Position numbers and translations under genes: made by a program. The notes under the pieces are model-generated. The model saw nothing but the letters and a program-made list of their open reading frames with translations, was not told where the DNA came from and made no database searches. Below, one piece after another: positions 20,560 through 30,787 of a DNA stretch of 64,000 nucleotides. This stretch comes from Vreelandella sulfidaeris. GTDB taxonomy: Bacteria; Pseudomonadota; Gammaproteobacteria; Pseudomonadales; Halomonadaceae. Location: positions 62,001 to 126,000 of the forward strand of contig AP019515.1 of assembly GCA_007182875.1 (NCBI GenBank). The letters are read 5' to 3'. Within the stretch, counting starts at the first letter, position 1. Each line of letters starts with the position of its first letter.

Positions 20560-21740
20560 TGAACCGCCCCGGCTTTACCGGAGACTCCATATCTTGAGAG
20601 GATGGCGTCATTAACTCACCAAAACGATATTCCCGGAAGTCCGGGAGCGGGTGTTCGATTAGTCATTGAACAGCAATGGGAATACCTATCCAAGTGGGCA
20701 GCAATCTGCTCCATTGCTAGTAAGTTAGGCTGCACACCAGAGACCTTGAGAGCCTGGTGCAAACGCACAGAACTCACGCAGGAAAACAGCTCGGTTAACC
20801 TGTCTGAACATGAACGACTCAAGCAGCTAGAGCGTGAAAACACCGAATTGAAGCGTGCCAAGGAAATTCTCCGTAAGGCGGTTGCTTTTTCGCCCAGGCG
20901 GAGCTCGACCGCAAACCCAATTGATGGTGTCATTTATCGACGAGCATCGTGCTCAGTTCGGGGTCGAATCGATTTGTAGTCAGCTGCCAATCGCCCCATC
21001 GAAGTATTACCACCACAAGGCACTTTGAAGCCGATCCTGAACGACGAGCAGAGCGATATCGGCAGGATGCGTTTCTTACGGCTGAGATTCATCGGGTATG
21101 GGAGGAAGATTTCTGCGTTTACGGTGCTCGTAAGGTCTGGCGGCAACTCCACGTTAATGTTGCTCGCTGCACCGTAGAACGGCTCATGCGCCCTAATAAG
21201 CTTTGGGTGGCCGATTTTACCTACGTCGCCACCTGGTCTGGCTTCGTTTATGTTGCGTTCGTTATCGATGTTTACGCACGATGTATCGTGAGTTGGCGTG
21301 TAGCGACGTCGATGAAAACGGGACAGGTACTGGACGCCCTGGAGCTAGCTCTGTGGGCACAAAACACATACGAGGGTTGATCCATCATAGTGATCGGGAA
21401 GACAATATCCCTCGATTCGCTATACAGAGCGTATGGCTGACGAGGGTATCGATGCCTCAGTCGGCACCACCGGCGACTCCTACGACAATGCACTGACCGA
21501 GACCATCATCGGCCTATTCAAAACGGAGGTGATTCACCATCGTGGCCCATGGAAGGGGCTGGATACCGTTGAGTATGCCAGGCTGGAATGGGTTGACTGG
21601 TTCAACAATCGCCGACTACAGGAACCCATCGGAAACGTTTCACCAGCAGAACGAGAAAGGACGTATTGTCGTCAACTGGAGGAGTCGGGTGAAGCAGCCT
21701 GACTCAAACAAACCGGTCTCCAGAATAACCGGGAGGTTCA
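20560..21740 (+). mobile_element. IS3-family element, internally deleted
   Basis: Imperfect terminal inverted repeats: left begins TGAACCGCCCCGGCTTTACC at 20560, right (read inward from 21740) begins TGAACCTCCCGGTTATTC and both continue into GGAGAC. Length about 1180 bp. I see no clear target duplication. The transposase is missing an internal stretch, so the element is probably inactive. Confidence 0.8.
20602..21702 (+). pseudogene. IS3-family transposase (orfA/orfB), deleted
   Basis: OrfA has the helix-turn-helix CTPETLRAWCKRTELTQ and the leucine-zipper-like ENTELKRAKEILRKA. OrfB has an HTH_21 region (EIHRVWEEDFCVYGARKVW) and the rve integrase domain: first Asp in WVADFTYVATW, second in HHSDRG, Glu in NALTETIIGLFKTE. 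Between VERLMR (about 21190) and PNKLWVADF, some 30-40 residues normally present in this family are absent, so the joint at 21195 is a real deletion. Several further single-base breaks occur. Confidence 0.8.
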
Positions 21741-22282
21741 TCCCGGGTTACTCGCTTTGAGAATAGAAATACCGGCCCCAGTCATGGGCGCAAGCACACC
21801 GAGCTTGATGAGTAGCGGTCTGCAGTTCATCTTCCTAGTAGTTATAAACAGACACCTCAACTGTGCCAGTCCATGTTGTCACAGCGCCATGTAGTTCATG
21901 GCAAACACGGTGTAGATACGAACTGAATGTGCTTCTCTGGAAACCGGTGCAGCGCCTGCCAACTGATTGGACAACAACGGCATGCATAATTATCGAGGCA
22001 ACGAGTGTTGCTATCTACTTTTGATCCACACAGCCTATGACAACGCGGTAGCAATAAAACATCGACGGCTTAACACAGGCGAAAGGGGCGGAACTGCCGC
22101 GCCACACCCAAGAGGACATTGTATTACCAGTTGAATAGGAAGCGCCTTGACTTCAGGTGGCCAGTTGAGGCGCTGGTCTAAACACCATGAATGCTCACCC
22201 GCCATCTATTAGGTAGCGTTGCACTCAGAGCCTGCACCCACCTTGCGGTTTATTACTTTTGCACCATGTTTTAGGCAGCATA
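21741..22282. other. No gene seen
   Basis: About 540 bases between the IS3 right end and the copper box of the complex I-like operon. I found no convincing frame, RNA gene or repeat. Confidence 0.5.
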
Positions 22283-22298
22283 TTCAGTTTGCATTCAG
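22283..22298 (+). promoter_or_regulatory. Copper-box ahead of the complex I-like operon
   Basis: TTCAG at 22283-22287 and 22294-22298, 11 bp apart; TATAAA at 22317-22322 could be the -10. It is 95 bases before the NuoA-like start and matches the boxes of copA, the cupredoxin and other copper genes. Confidence 0.65.
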
Positions 22299-22392
22299 GT
22301 TTGATATCTACACTTGTATAAATGCGCTGCTTCAGCCTGCTACGTTGTAATTTACGGCAAGGATTTGCTGGCTAATGACGCGAGGGATTCGC

Positions 22393-22738
22393 ATGGAACT
22401 GTTGACTCTGCTTATTGTTTTATTACTGAGCTTAGGCGCCGGCCTGCTAGTGCAGTGGCTGCCTATGCGCCACCAGCCGATAGCCACCTACCCGCAGCGC
22501 GCGCCTTTTCTAGGCGGTGGTACGCCAGATAGCCACGCCTGGAGCCGCTATCACGTCCGCTATTATCCCATGACGCTGCTGCTGATCGCCTTCGAAATGG
22601 AGATGATGTTCATGTATCCATGGGCGGTTGTCTTCGTAGAGAGGGCATGATGGCAGTAATGGAGATGGGCATGTTCCTGGCCATCCTGTCGGTTGGCATT
22701 GTTTACGCCTGGCGTGAGGGGTATTCAAGTGGCAGTGA
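22393..22738 (+). CDS. NuoA-like subunit (complex I subunit 3)
   Basis: A small membrane protein of about 114 residues with three helices: LLIVLLLSLGAGLLVQW, the central YPMTLLLIAFEMEMMFMYPW with the conserved acidic pair, and AILSVGIVYAWREGVF. Canonical NuoA has a matching FDxExxFLxPWA; here it reads FEMEMMFMYPWA. Two frame breaks at about 22648 and 22720. The next gene overlaps its end. First gene of an A-B/D-H-J-K-L-M-N operon that lacks the NADH-oxidising module. Confidence 0.82.
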
Positions 22739-23991
22739 ACTGGCTACGGAAACTCGCTTCGCATAAGCGGGCTCCCGTATTTCCTGTGCTGGGCAAGCAG
22801 GGCGATAAAGCGCTGCGGTACCTCGCGCTATCGCCGGAAATCGAACTGGTCGATTCGCCACGCCACGCCAGTGTGTTGCTGATTGCGGGGAGGTTCCGGC
22901 TGATAGATTAGAGCCTCTACGTCGTGTTCACGATCAGTTGCCTGATCCTTTCACTACGCTGTGGTTTCGTAACGAACCGTGGCCTCATCTTGAAAACGTG
23001 GATCGGATCGATGATCTCACCGATTTACCTGCGGCCCTAACCAAAGCACATCGTGAACTGATGACAGGCCAGCGTGACAGTGGATGCCGCATCTTGTCGG
23101 ATAGACCGCCCAATCCTTGGAAGGTGAAGGAGACTTCGGCCAAGGTGGCGAAGGCATGATGGGTGGAGTGCCCTACGGGCGGCCCATGGCCATGAATATG
23201 CAGGAAGATATCAGCGATGGTTTGACGCTGGATTCGCTGACTTTTCGGCTCGGGCCGTTCTTCATGGCATTTCCGCCCGGCATGGCAGCGGAGGTTACGT
23301 TGCAGGGGATCTGGTTCAGTCATGGGAAACGCAGTTGGAGCCGTATCCGCAACGCCTCGACGCGGTGTTTTCAACGCTCGGAAGCACCCGTCCCCATCGC
23401 CGAGATTGAGCTCGCACGGGCCCGTCATCATCTGCAGCGCCTGTACCATGCGCTGCATCTTGCTGGGCTGGAAGCACTCAGCCTAAGTTCCTTGCGCCTG
23501 GCACACGGTTTGTCGACATCAAGCACGCTAGATGGGCTACGTCGACGCCTGGTTCGCAGTGGCTTCTTTCATCTGGCTGCTGTAGGCGGTGGTGTGCTCA
23601 ATACAGAGCAGGCCCGACAGTTTGGCGGGCCTGCCGCTCGTGCTGCCGGGCTGGCTGATGATTTGCGTTCACACGATGCCGGTTATCGCCGTCTAGGGTT
23701 TTCCCCGTATGCCAGGACGGAGGAGGAGTCTCGGCCCGTTGGAAGCAAATCTTGGACGAAGTCGAACAATCCTTAATGTTGGCACGCCAGGCCGAACGGG
23801 ATGAGGTGTACACGAACGATGTGGATTGCATCGAGACGCCACGGGGCCGTGGGACGAACAGCCTCCGAAGATGCTAGCGCGATTCTTGACGAGATCTTAC
23901 CAGGCCTGGGTGGGGCGATGCACTGGCTACTATTGCTAGTCTGGATATAGCGGCGGTAGCCGATAGAGGGCGGAACACAGTCGCCTGGTGA
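22732..23991 (+). CDS. Fused NuoB/NuoD-like protein without Fe-S ligands
   Basis: The first 150 or so residues resemble NuoB: VNWLRKLAS, and LVDSPRHASVLLIAGEVP, which parallels the NuoB stretch SPRHADVLLVTG. The paired and spaced cysteines that hold cluster N2 in NuoB are not visible. The rest looks like a diverged NuoD or hydrogenase large subunit: QEDISDGLTLDSLTFRLGPF, HHLQRLYHALHLAGLEAL, DEVYTNDVDCIETPRGPW and ILDEILPGLGWGDAL. Again there are no cysteine pairs of the NiFe kind. About 420 residues. Breaks near 22890, 23085-23115, 23310, 23390, 23720 and 23870. It replaces separate NuoB, C, D and I. I infer a connector that may not carry electrons. Confidence 0.65.
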
Positions 23992-24019
23992 GTCACGGGC
24001 AGTGCAGGAGGTTCGGGTA

Positions 24020-24943
24020 ATGTTGTTAAGTGAGCTGTTCCTGCCTGTACTGATGGTGATGTTCATGCTGACTGTCGGCGCCTACGTCGTGGCGGTGCTT
24101 GATCGGCTTATTGCCGGTGCATTCGGCGCCCCTCAGGCAGGCCGTGTCTGGCTTGCTCCCATGGCCCGAGGGGCTTGGCTGATGACCCAACACGCCAATG
24201 CCACCGAAGCACCGGACTGGCAGGCCTGGCGGCTGGCGCCGGCACTGTATTTGGCGTTGGCTGCAATCGGACTGGCCGTGGTGCCGTGGTCGGAGTCGCT
24301 GGTCGCCACTGACTTGGTCACCAGCGTGGTGCTGTGGGGCAGCGTGGAAGCATTAGCGACAGTGGTTATCTTCTTGCATGGCTGGTCGGCAAACGCGCTG
24401 CTGGCACTCATCGGCGGCTACCGTTATGTGGCGCTAGGGCTCTCTTACATCCTGATCAGCATGTTTGTGCTAATTGGCGTGGCATTGCCGGCCGAATCGC
24501 TACAGTTCACCCAAGTGGTCGCCTCGCAAGAAGCGCTGTGGAATGTCATACGCCAACCGCTGGGGTTGCCATTGTTCCTGATTGTCGGCCTAGGCATGAC
24601 CTTCTGGGGCCCGCTCAACCTTGCTGATTCGAAGGACCTGGCTGGAGGAACGGCTTCTGAGATCTCTGGGCCACCTCGGCTGGTCTGGGATGTGGCTCGG
24701 GCGGCCATGTTGGTTGCTTTCAGTGGTGTGGCAGCAAGTGCTTTTAGGTGGCTGGATGGGACCTTGGCTACCCGGTCCGTTATGGATGGCCATCAAGATG
24801 CTGGCAGTGCTACTCGTGTTGCTATTGCTTGGACGGGTACTGCCGCGTATTGCCCTGAGCGCTGCGTCACCTTGATGTGGGTGGTGCTGTTACCACTGTC
24901 GTTTATCGACCTGGTGTGGGCTGGCATAGGGGCGCTGCTATGA
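24020..24943 (+). CDS. NuoH-like subunit (complex I subunit 1)
   Basis: The quinone-channel membrane subunit, about 307 residues with eight helices. The ATG at 24020 has AGGAGG nine bases upstream. In canonical NuoH the loop facing the quinone pocket reads like PFDLPEAE-EL-G-TEYSG. Here the matching part is PLNLADSKDLAGGTASEISG, so several acidic residues are changed. The end MWVVLLPLSFIDLVWAGIGALL fits the family. Breaks near 24745 and 24870. Its stop overlaps the next start as ATGA, so they are coupled. Confidence 0.8.
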   Translation: MLLSELFLPVLMVMFMLTVGAYVVAVLDRLIAGAFGAPQAGRVWLAPMARGAWLMTQHANATEAPDWQAWRLAPALYLALAAIGLAVVPWSESLVATDLVTSVVLWGSVEALATVVIFLHGWSANALLALIGGYRYVALGLSYILISMFVLIGVALPAESLQFTQVVASQEALWNVIRQPLGLPLFLIVGLGMTFWGPLNLADSKDLAGGTASEISGPPRLVWDVARAAMLVAFSGVAASAFRWLDGTLATRSVMDGHQDAGSATRVAIAWTGTAAYCPERCVTLMWVVLLPLSFIDLVWAGIGALL

Positions 24944-25563
24944 ATCACGGCATTGGCATTGATATCACGTTTCTATCATTGGCCACGCTCGCGGTGGTCA
25001 CCGGATGGCGAGTGTTTCGTACCGATTCCATGGTACGCGCCTCCTTTCCTGCTGGTGTCGTTCATCGCCGTAGGCGTGATCATGATTCTGCTGGCAGCGG
25101 AATACCTGGGCGTGGCGATGTTCTTCATGATGGCTGTGGAGATGACGGTCATGGCGCTGTTCATGGTCATGTTCATGATGAATCCTGCCGGCCTTAACCC
25201 GATGAATATGGTTCACCAGGAACGTATCGCTATCGGGGCGGGGATTGTCGGCTTCCTGGTATTGGGCGCCATGGCGCTATTGGCTGCCTTTCCTGACCAG
25301 CCGGTCTCGGCAGACCTTGAGCCAGTTAGATCCCTAGGCAATGAGATGCTTGGTGACTCGATGCTGATCTTCGAGTCGGCGGGCATCGTGCTTTAACCAC
25401 CATGATCGGCGTGGTGGTGTTGTCGAGTCATCGGGGCCGCTATGGGGCGGCTGCAGTGGGTTCGCTACCGCCGGGGCTGGAGCCGGGTGGCGACCCGGCG
25501 GGTAAGCTCGAGGAGGACGAAGAGGAAGAGAGTGGTGGTCATCAACACCATCATCACCACTGA
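24940..25563 (+). CDS. NuoJ-like subunit (complex I subunit 6)
   Basis: Five helices: ITFLSLATLAVVTGWRVF, FIAVGVIMILLAAEYLGVAM, MAVEMTVMALFMVMFMM, AGIVGFLVLGAMALLAAF and MIGVVVLSSHRGRYGA. NuoJ normally has the Glu/Tyr-bearing third helix seen here as AAEYLGVAMFFMMAVEM. The C-terminus is unusual: an acidic run EEDEEEES followed by GGHQHHHHH, a possible metal-binding tail. About 207 residues. Breaks near 25040 and 25395. Coupled to NuoH by overlap. Confidence 0.78.
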
Positions 25564-25593
25564 CCAAGCAGACAGATAGGCAGGGAGGCTTGC

Positions 25594-25897
25594 ATGACAC
25601 TAACCACACTTTGCTATTGGCAGCGGCACTGATTGGCATCGGGATTTATGGTGCGCTTTCCAGCAATCGTTCGTGATGCTGATGATGGGACTGGAACTGA
25701 TCCTCAATGGCGTCATGCTCGCCGCGGTGGCGTTCTGGGCCTTTAGCGGGGCTGGGGCGCCAGAAGGGCAACTGCTGACGATCATTGTTATGGCGGTGAT
25801 GGCCATTGAGATGGCCATGGGATTTGCTTTGGTAGTAGCCGTCTTCCGCGGTAAGCAGGCCGACATGACCGAGTCACTGACCGGGTTGAAGCACTGA
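25594..25897 (+). CDS. NuoK-like subunit (complex I subunit 4L)
   Basis: Three helices, about 100 residues: LLLAAALIGIGIYGAL, VMLMMGLELILNGVMLAAVA with the conserved membrane Glu, and IIVMAVMAIEMAMGFALVVA with the second Glu. Both glutamates of the proton path (NuoK E36 and E72 type) are kept. Breaks near 25600 and 25665. Its stop TGA shares one base with the NuoL ATG (TGATG). Confidence 0.8.
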
Positions 25898-27832
25898 TGT
25901 TGTGGTTTGTTCCTCTTTTCCCACTGCTTGCCGCCCCGGGATGTATTGGCTTGGCAAGCGCTTGTCCGCTAGGGATAGTGGTCGAGCCGTGTTGGGCCTG
26001 ATGGGGCGGCAGTCGCTGTCGTTACCCTGCTGCTCGCGAGTGTGGCGCTCATGGGGACTGGGGTGGTGCCTATCGCTGGAGCTCACGGATCGTCCTGTCG
26101 GTTGGGATGACACCAGCGAGCGCTGTATTTGCCATCGTCGTGCCACTGATCGCTACACTGATCATAGCCTATAGCGCCTACCATGAGTCTGAGCCCGTCA
26201 GTGAGGGCGTGCCAACGCGTCCACCCGTCAGGTTGGTCGCTCTGCTGACGGCATTTGTCGGGGCGATGGAGCTTCTCGTGCTGGCTGAGGATCTGGTGAC
26301 CCTGCTGATCGCCTGGGAGCTGGTCGGGGCCTGTTCATGGGCACTGATTGCCCACGAGTGGCAAGAGGGCGACAACCTGCGGGATGCCGCCTGGGCGTTC
26401 CTGGTCACTCGCTTCGGGGATCTGGGGCTGTACATTGCAGCGGCGGCAGCGTTTGCCGGCACTGGCTCGTTTGCCTTTGCTGACCTGTCCCAACTCGATG
26501 GGTGGCTACTGGATGTGTTTGTTGCCGGCGCCGTGTTGGCTGCAGCGGCCAAGTCCGCCCAGGTTCCCTTCTCGCCATGGTTGTTTGCCGCCATGTCCGG
26601 GCCAACACCGGTGTCGGCATTACTCCACGCGGCGACCATGGTCGCCGCAGGTATCTATCTGGTGATTCGGCTGCATGCGGAGATGGCTGCCGTTGCCTGG
26701 TTTGGGCCGGTTGCCATCACGTTAGGCTTGGCCACCGCCCTGGCAGGGGTCGTGGCCTATCTGCAAAGGCATGCCAAGAAGCTGCTGGCCGCCTCGACAT
26801 CGGCTCAGTATGGCCTGATGTGGTTAGCGGTAGGGGCAGGCTTTCCCGGTGTCGCCCTGGTGCACTTCGTCACACACGCCTTCACGAAAGCGGCTTTGTT
26901 CCTAGCAGCCGGCATTGCCGAACGTCATGTCGGCAGCTACTCGCTAAATACGATGCGCCTCGGGCGACTGCTTCCGGGGATTGCAGTGGCGACCATGGTG
27001 GCCAGTCTGGCGCTGGCAGGGTTATCCCGCTGGGGGCATCCTGGAGCAAGGAGAAGATCATTACTGCTGCTGGCCATCAGGCGTCCTGGCTGGCCGTGAT
27101 CGCCGCCATCGCTGGTGGGCTCAGCGCGTTGTATGCAACACGCTTTCAGTTGCTCGCATTTGGACGAGGTCTGCATGGCCCCACGAAAACTGCCCCATCA
27201 CAGCCAGGGCACTCCTCGGTTGAGGCCGGCTCGCTCTACCTGCTTTCGGCAGGCACGCTAGTGCTATCTCTGCTCTGGTGGCCCGGTGTGGGAAACGACC
27301 TTGCTAACCTGCTATCGATCCAGCTTCCCAAACCAAACTGTGGGAACTGATCCTGTCGCTACTGCTGGTGGCGCTAGGCATTGGCGCTGGGTTTTGGGCG
27401 GTGCGCCGAGAGGGTCGAATCAGAGCCGACAGAGCGAGACGCATGCTGCTATGGCGAACTGGTTTGGCCTGCCAGCTCTGGCAGAGCGGGGATTTCTACC
27501 TTCATGAGGTTCAGCCATGGCCTGGCACGTTTCGATGATCGCGTAGTGGATGCTGGATTACGGGGCCGCGGGTAAGTGCTGCGATATCCTTCAGCCATGG
27601 CCTGGCACGCTTCGACGATCGAGCTGTAGATGCTGGCATCCGCGCCAGCGCCCGTTTTGGCGTGTGGCTGGCCAAGGTCAGTGATCGACGTGGCGAAGGG
27701 GCATTCGATGGCGCAACGAGCCTACTAGCGAGAGGCGTTGACTGGGCGGGCCAAGTAGCGCGGCAGGCCCATACCGGACAGACGCATCATTACTACACCG
27801 GTATCGCGGCAGGGTTCGCCGTAATTTTATAA
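25897..27832 (+). CDS. NuoL-like antiporter subunit (complex I subunit 5)
   Basis: A proton-channel subunit of about 645 residues. It keeps the Glu of TM5 (AWELVGACSWALIAHEW), the Lys of TM7 (AAAKSAQVPFSPWLFAAMSG), and PTPVSALLHAATMVAAG with its His, and continues through LLAASTSAQYGLM and FVTHAFTKAALFLAAG with the second Lys. After the channel domain comes a C-terminal region with an 80-bp imperfect tandem duplication (27512-27645). Breaks near 25940, 26000-26100, 27035, 27335 and 27500-27620. So the pump machinery looks functional even though the peripheral arm is reduced. Confidence 0.85.
27512..27645 (+). repeat. 80-bp imperfect tandem repeat in the nuoL-like gene
   Basis: TCAGCCATGGCCTGGCACG occurs at 27511 and again at 27591. 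The following 40 or so bases also match with several differences, giving HGLARFDDRVVDAGLR and HGLARFDDRAVDAGIR. The divergence shows it is not an assembly duplicate. Confidence 0.65.
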
Positions 27833-27854
27833 TCTTGGGCATAGGAGCACTCCT

Positions 27855-29334
27855 TTGATTCTCACCGCAACCTTGGGCCTTCCATGCTGGGAGCTCTCGT
27901 ACTCGCCGTTTCACGCCGTTGGACAGAGACCACGGCTCGCCTGTTTGCTGTGGGGTTTCCCTATTGCCTGTATTACTGCTGGCCTGGGCTTGGCTGCAGT
28001 TCGATACCCAAGGCGCACTATTTCAATTTGTCGAAGAGGTGCCTTGGGTACCCAGCCTGGGCATGGCATACCGGCTAGGCGTAGACGGCATCGCGCTGGC
28101 TATCGCGACGATGAGTTCCTTGGTCTTCGCTGCCAGTATTGCCTATCCCATTAACACGCAGAACCAGCCTCGGCAGTACTACGCTTGGATGCTCTTTCTG
28201 CAGTCCGTGTCGCTTGGCGTCTTCCTCTCATTGGACCTGCTGCTCTTCTATGTCTTTTCGACCTGAGCCTGGTGGGGATGTTTTCCTGATCGGCCGCTGG
28301 GGCACGGTCAGGCCCAGCATTCAGCATTCAAGTTCTTTCTTTACACTTTCTGTGGTTCGCTACTGTTGTTGCTGGCATTCATCGGGCTTTATCTATCAGT
28401 CGAGCCACACACCTTTGACATGCGAGTGCTGATCGAGCAGCAGCCATTGGCGGGAGCGGGTGTGTCTGCTGGCCTCATATTTCTCGCCCTCATGCTCGGC
28501 TTCGCCATCAAGACTCCCATCGTGCCCGTGCATACCTGGTTGCCCCAAGCGCATGTCGACGCTCCCGGACCGGCCTCGGCAGTTCTCGCCGGGTGCTGCT
28601 CAAGATGGGCACCTACGGGATTCTGAGGATTCCGTACTCAATGATGGGGAGACCTTTGCCCGCTACGCTCTGATTATCGCTCTCTTTGCTGTGGTTTCTA
28701 TTCTCTATGGTGCCCTCGTGGCATTTGGCCAGGGAAATTTGAAACGACGCATTGCCTATACCTCTATCAATCATATGGGCTACACGGTGCTAGGGATCGC
28801 CGTGGCTGGCGCCTTGTTCCAGGATGCGGTATATGCCCGCGAGATGGCACTGATAGGGGCCACGGTAGAGATGGTGGCACACGGACTGATTACCGGGGCG
28901 CTGTTTCTGATCTGCGGCTCGTTCTGGCAGCGCACCGAGGAATACGATTTGGATAGCTATGGTGGGCTGCTCCGACAGGCACCGCTATTGGCAACGTTCG
29001 CCATACTCGCCTCGTTTGCCAGCCTGGGGCTTCCTGGTCTGGCCGGCTTCGTGGCGGAGTTCCATATCTTTGCCGGCACCTTTGCCGTCTACCCTTGGCT
29101 CGCTGTCATTGGTGTGCTGGGCATTCTGATCACGGCAGCGTTGTTTCTGCAGATGCTGCAAAACTGTTCTTCGGGGCGATGCCGCAGCGATGGGCGAAGT
29201 TTGACGATCTACGCCCAGCTGAGTGGGGTGTGCTCGGGGTGCTGTCGGCAGGCTTCGTGATCATTGGTATTGCGCCGCAGTTCCTGCTGACCCTCATAGA
29301 GGCTTCAGCAACGCTGTTGGTAGGAGCCCGCTGA
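27855..29334 (+). CDS. NuoM-like antiporter subunit (complex I subunit 4)
   Basis: About 492 residues. The TTG at 27855 has AGGAG seven bases upstream and is the best start. The TM7 Lys is in LGFAIKTPIVPVHTWLPQAH. The TM5 acidic residue, normally Glu in FYVFWE, reads FYVFFDLSLVGM here (Asp). ARRIAYTSINHMGY-type and VAHGLITGALFLICG segments follow. The end is FLLTLIEASATLLVGAR. Breaks near 27885, 27955, 28255-28300, 28590-28620 and 29160. Coupled to the N-type gene by TGATG. Confidence 0.85.
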
Positions 29335-30735
29335 TGCCTATTGGTGATGTGTTGCCGGAAATCAGCCTGACGCTCGGTGCTGTGATTATCGTATTGTTCG
29401 CGGCTTTCGCCCGACAACACCAGCATGTCTGGGCGGCTGTACTGGCGTTGCTCACGATTGGGCTTTGTATTGGGTTGACCTTTACGCAGTGGGATGGACC
29501 GCCGAGGCTGACGTTCTCGGGTGTGTGGGCCCTGGACGGCATGGCACTCTCCAGCAAACTAGTCGTGTTGATTGCCGGCGCGCTGGTTATTGCCATGTCC
29601 CCTGAGTGGATGCAGACCGATCGCCGCCATGCCGAGTATTACGCATTGATGTTGTTCGCGCTGTTGGGTGTGATCATGATGGCGTCAGCCAGTGACACCA
29701 TGGAACTGGTCGTCGGTGTGTTGCTGTCGTCGGTGGCCAGCTATCCGCTGGCTGCCTATCACCGCACCTGGGCACCCGCCCTGGAAGCTGGCATGAAGTA
29801 TTTTCTGATGGGAGCCTTGACCAACACTTTACTGACGATAGGCGTTGTCGTGTTGTTCGGCCTGACTGGTAACACAGGCTATCCAGAAATCGCACAAAAC
29901 TTTCCGTAGGTCACGACAGCCTGGCGCTAACCATCGCCACTGCCTCTATCATACTGGGCTTGTCCTTCAAGCTGGCGGCTTTTCCGGCCCACGCCTGGAT
30001 GCCGGATGTAGCCCAAGGTTCCCCGGCACCGGTGGCAGCCTTCTTGACCGTAATTCCCAAGATTGGCGCTGCCGTCGCATTGGCCCGTTTCGTGTCATTA
30101 ATGCCGCCGGATGTCGCCTGGCGAGCGATTGTGGCTCTGATCTCGGTCACGACCATGACGCTGGGTAACGTGGCTGCCCTTCGACAGACAGATGTACGGC
30201 GCCTGCTGGGTTGGTCATCGGTTTCCCAGTCCGGCTATGCCTTGATGGCGATCGTGGTAATGGGAACAAGCGACCAGGCTCTACCGGCGCTGGTGTTCTT
30301 TTGGCCAGCTACGCCATTGCTAACTTGGCGGCTTTCGCTGTGGTCACCTATCTGAGAGGGCGCACTGCACTGGAGAGCTATCAGGGCTAGCCAGACAGGC
30401 ACCTATTGCCACAACGATACTAATCGCTTCGCTACTTTCTTTAGTGGGTATCCCGCCGCTGATCGGTTTTGGCAAACTCATGTTGTTCAGCGTCACGATT
30501 GAGGGGATACGCTTGGCTGGCATTCGTGGCTGCCGCCAACACCGTTGTCTCGCTGTTCTATTACCTGCGCATCGTGGCGCGGATGATGTTTAGCGATACC
30601 CGACCCACTGTGCATGTACTGGTGGGCCAGTGGGCACGAACCACCATGATCGTGTCTGGCTTGCTGTTGATTGTCGGTGGGCTTGGTGCAGAAATGCTAA
30701 TGGAGTTCACGGATTCGATAGGCTTTGTGCGTTAG
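29334..30735 (+). CDS. NuoN-like antiporter subunit (complex I subunit 2)
   Basis: About 467 residues with fourteen expected helices. Channel motifs: AYHRTWAPALEAGMKYFLMG, LSFKLAAFPAHAWMPDVAQG with the TM7 Lys, and TDVRRLLGWSSVSQSGY. The C-terminal helices end GLGAEMLMEFTDSIGFVR. Breaks near 29905, 30300, 30390 and 30500. Last gene of the operon; egtB starts 52 bases on, possibly in the same transcript. Confidence 0.85.
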
Positions 30736-30787
30736 GCCTGGCCTGCCGAATCAAGCTAAACGGAGTAATACTTAGAGGGAGTTATTT

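Noticed and set aside
20560..21740. Programmed -1 frameshift explaining all breaks in the IS3 transposase
   Set aside because: One break between orfA and orfB could be programmed, but there are several more plus a missing 30-40 residue stretch.
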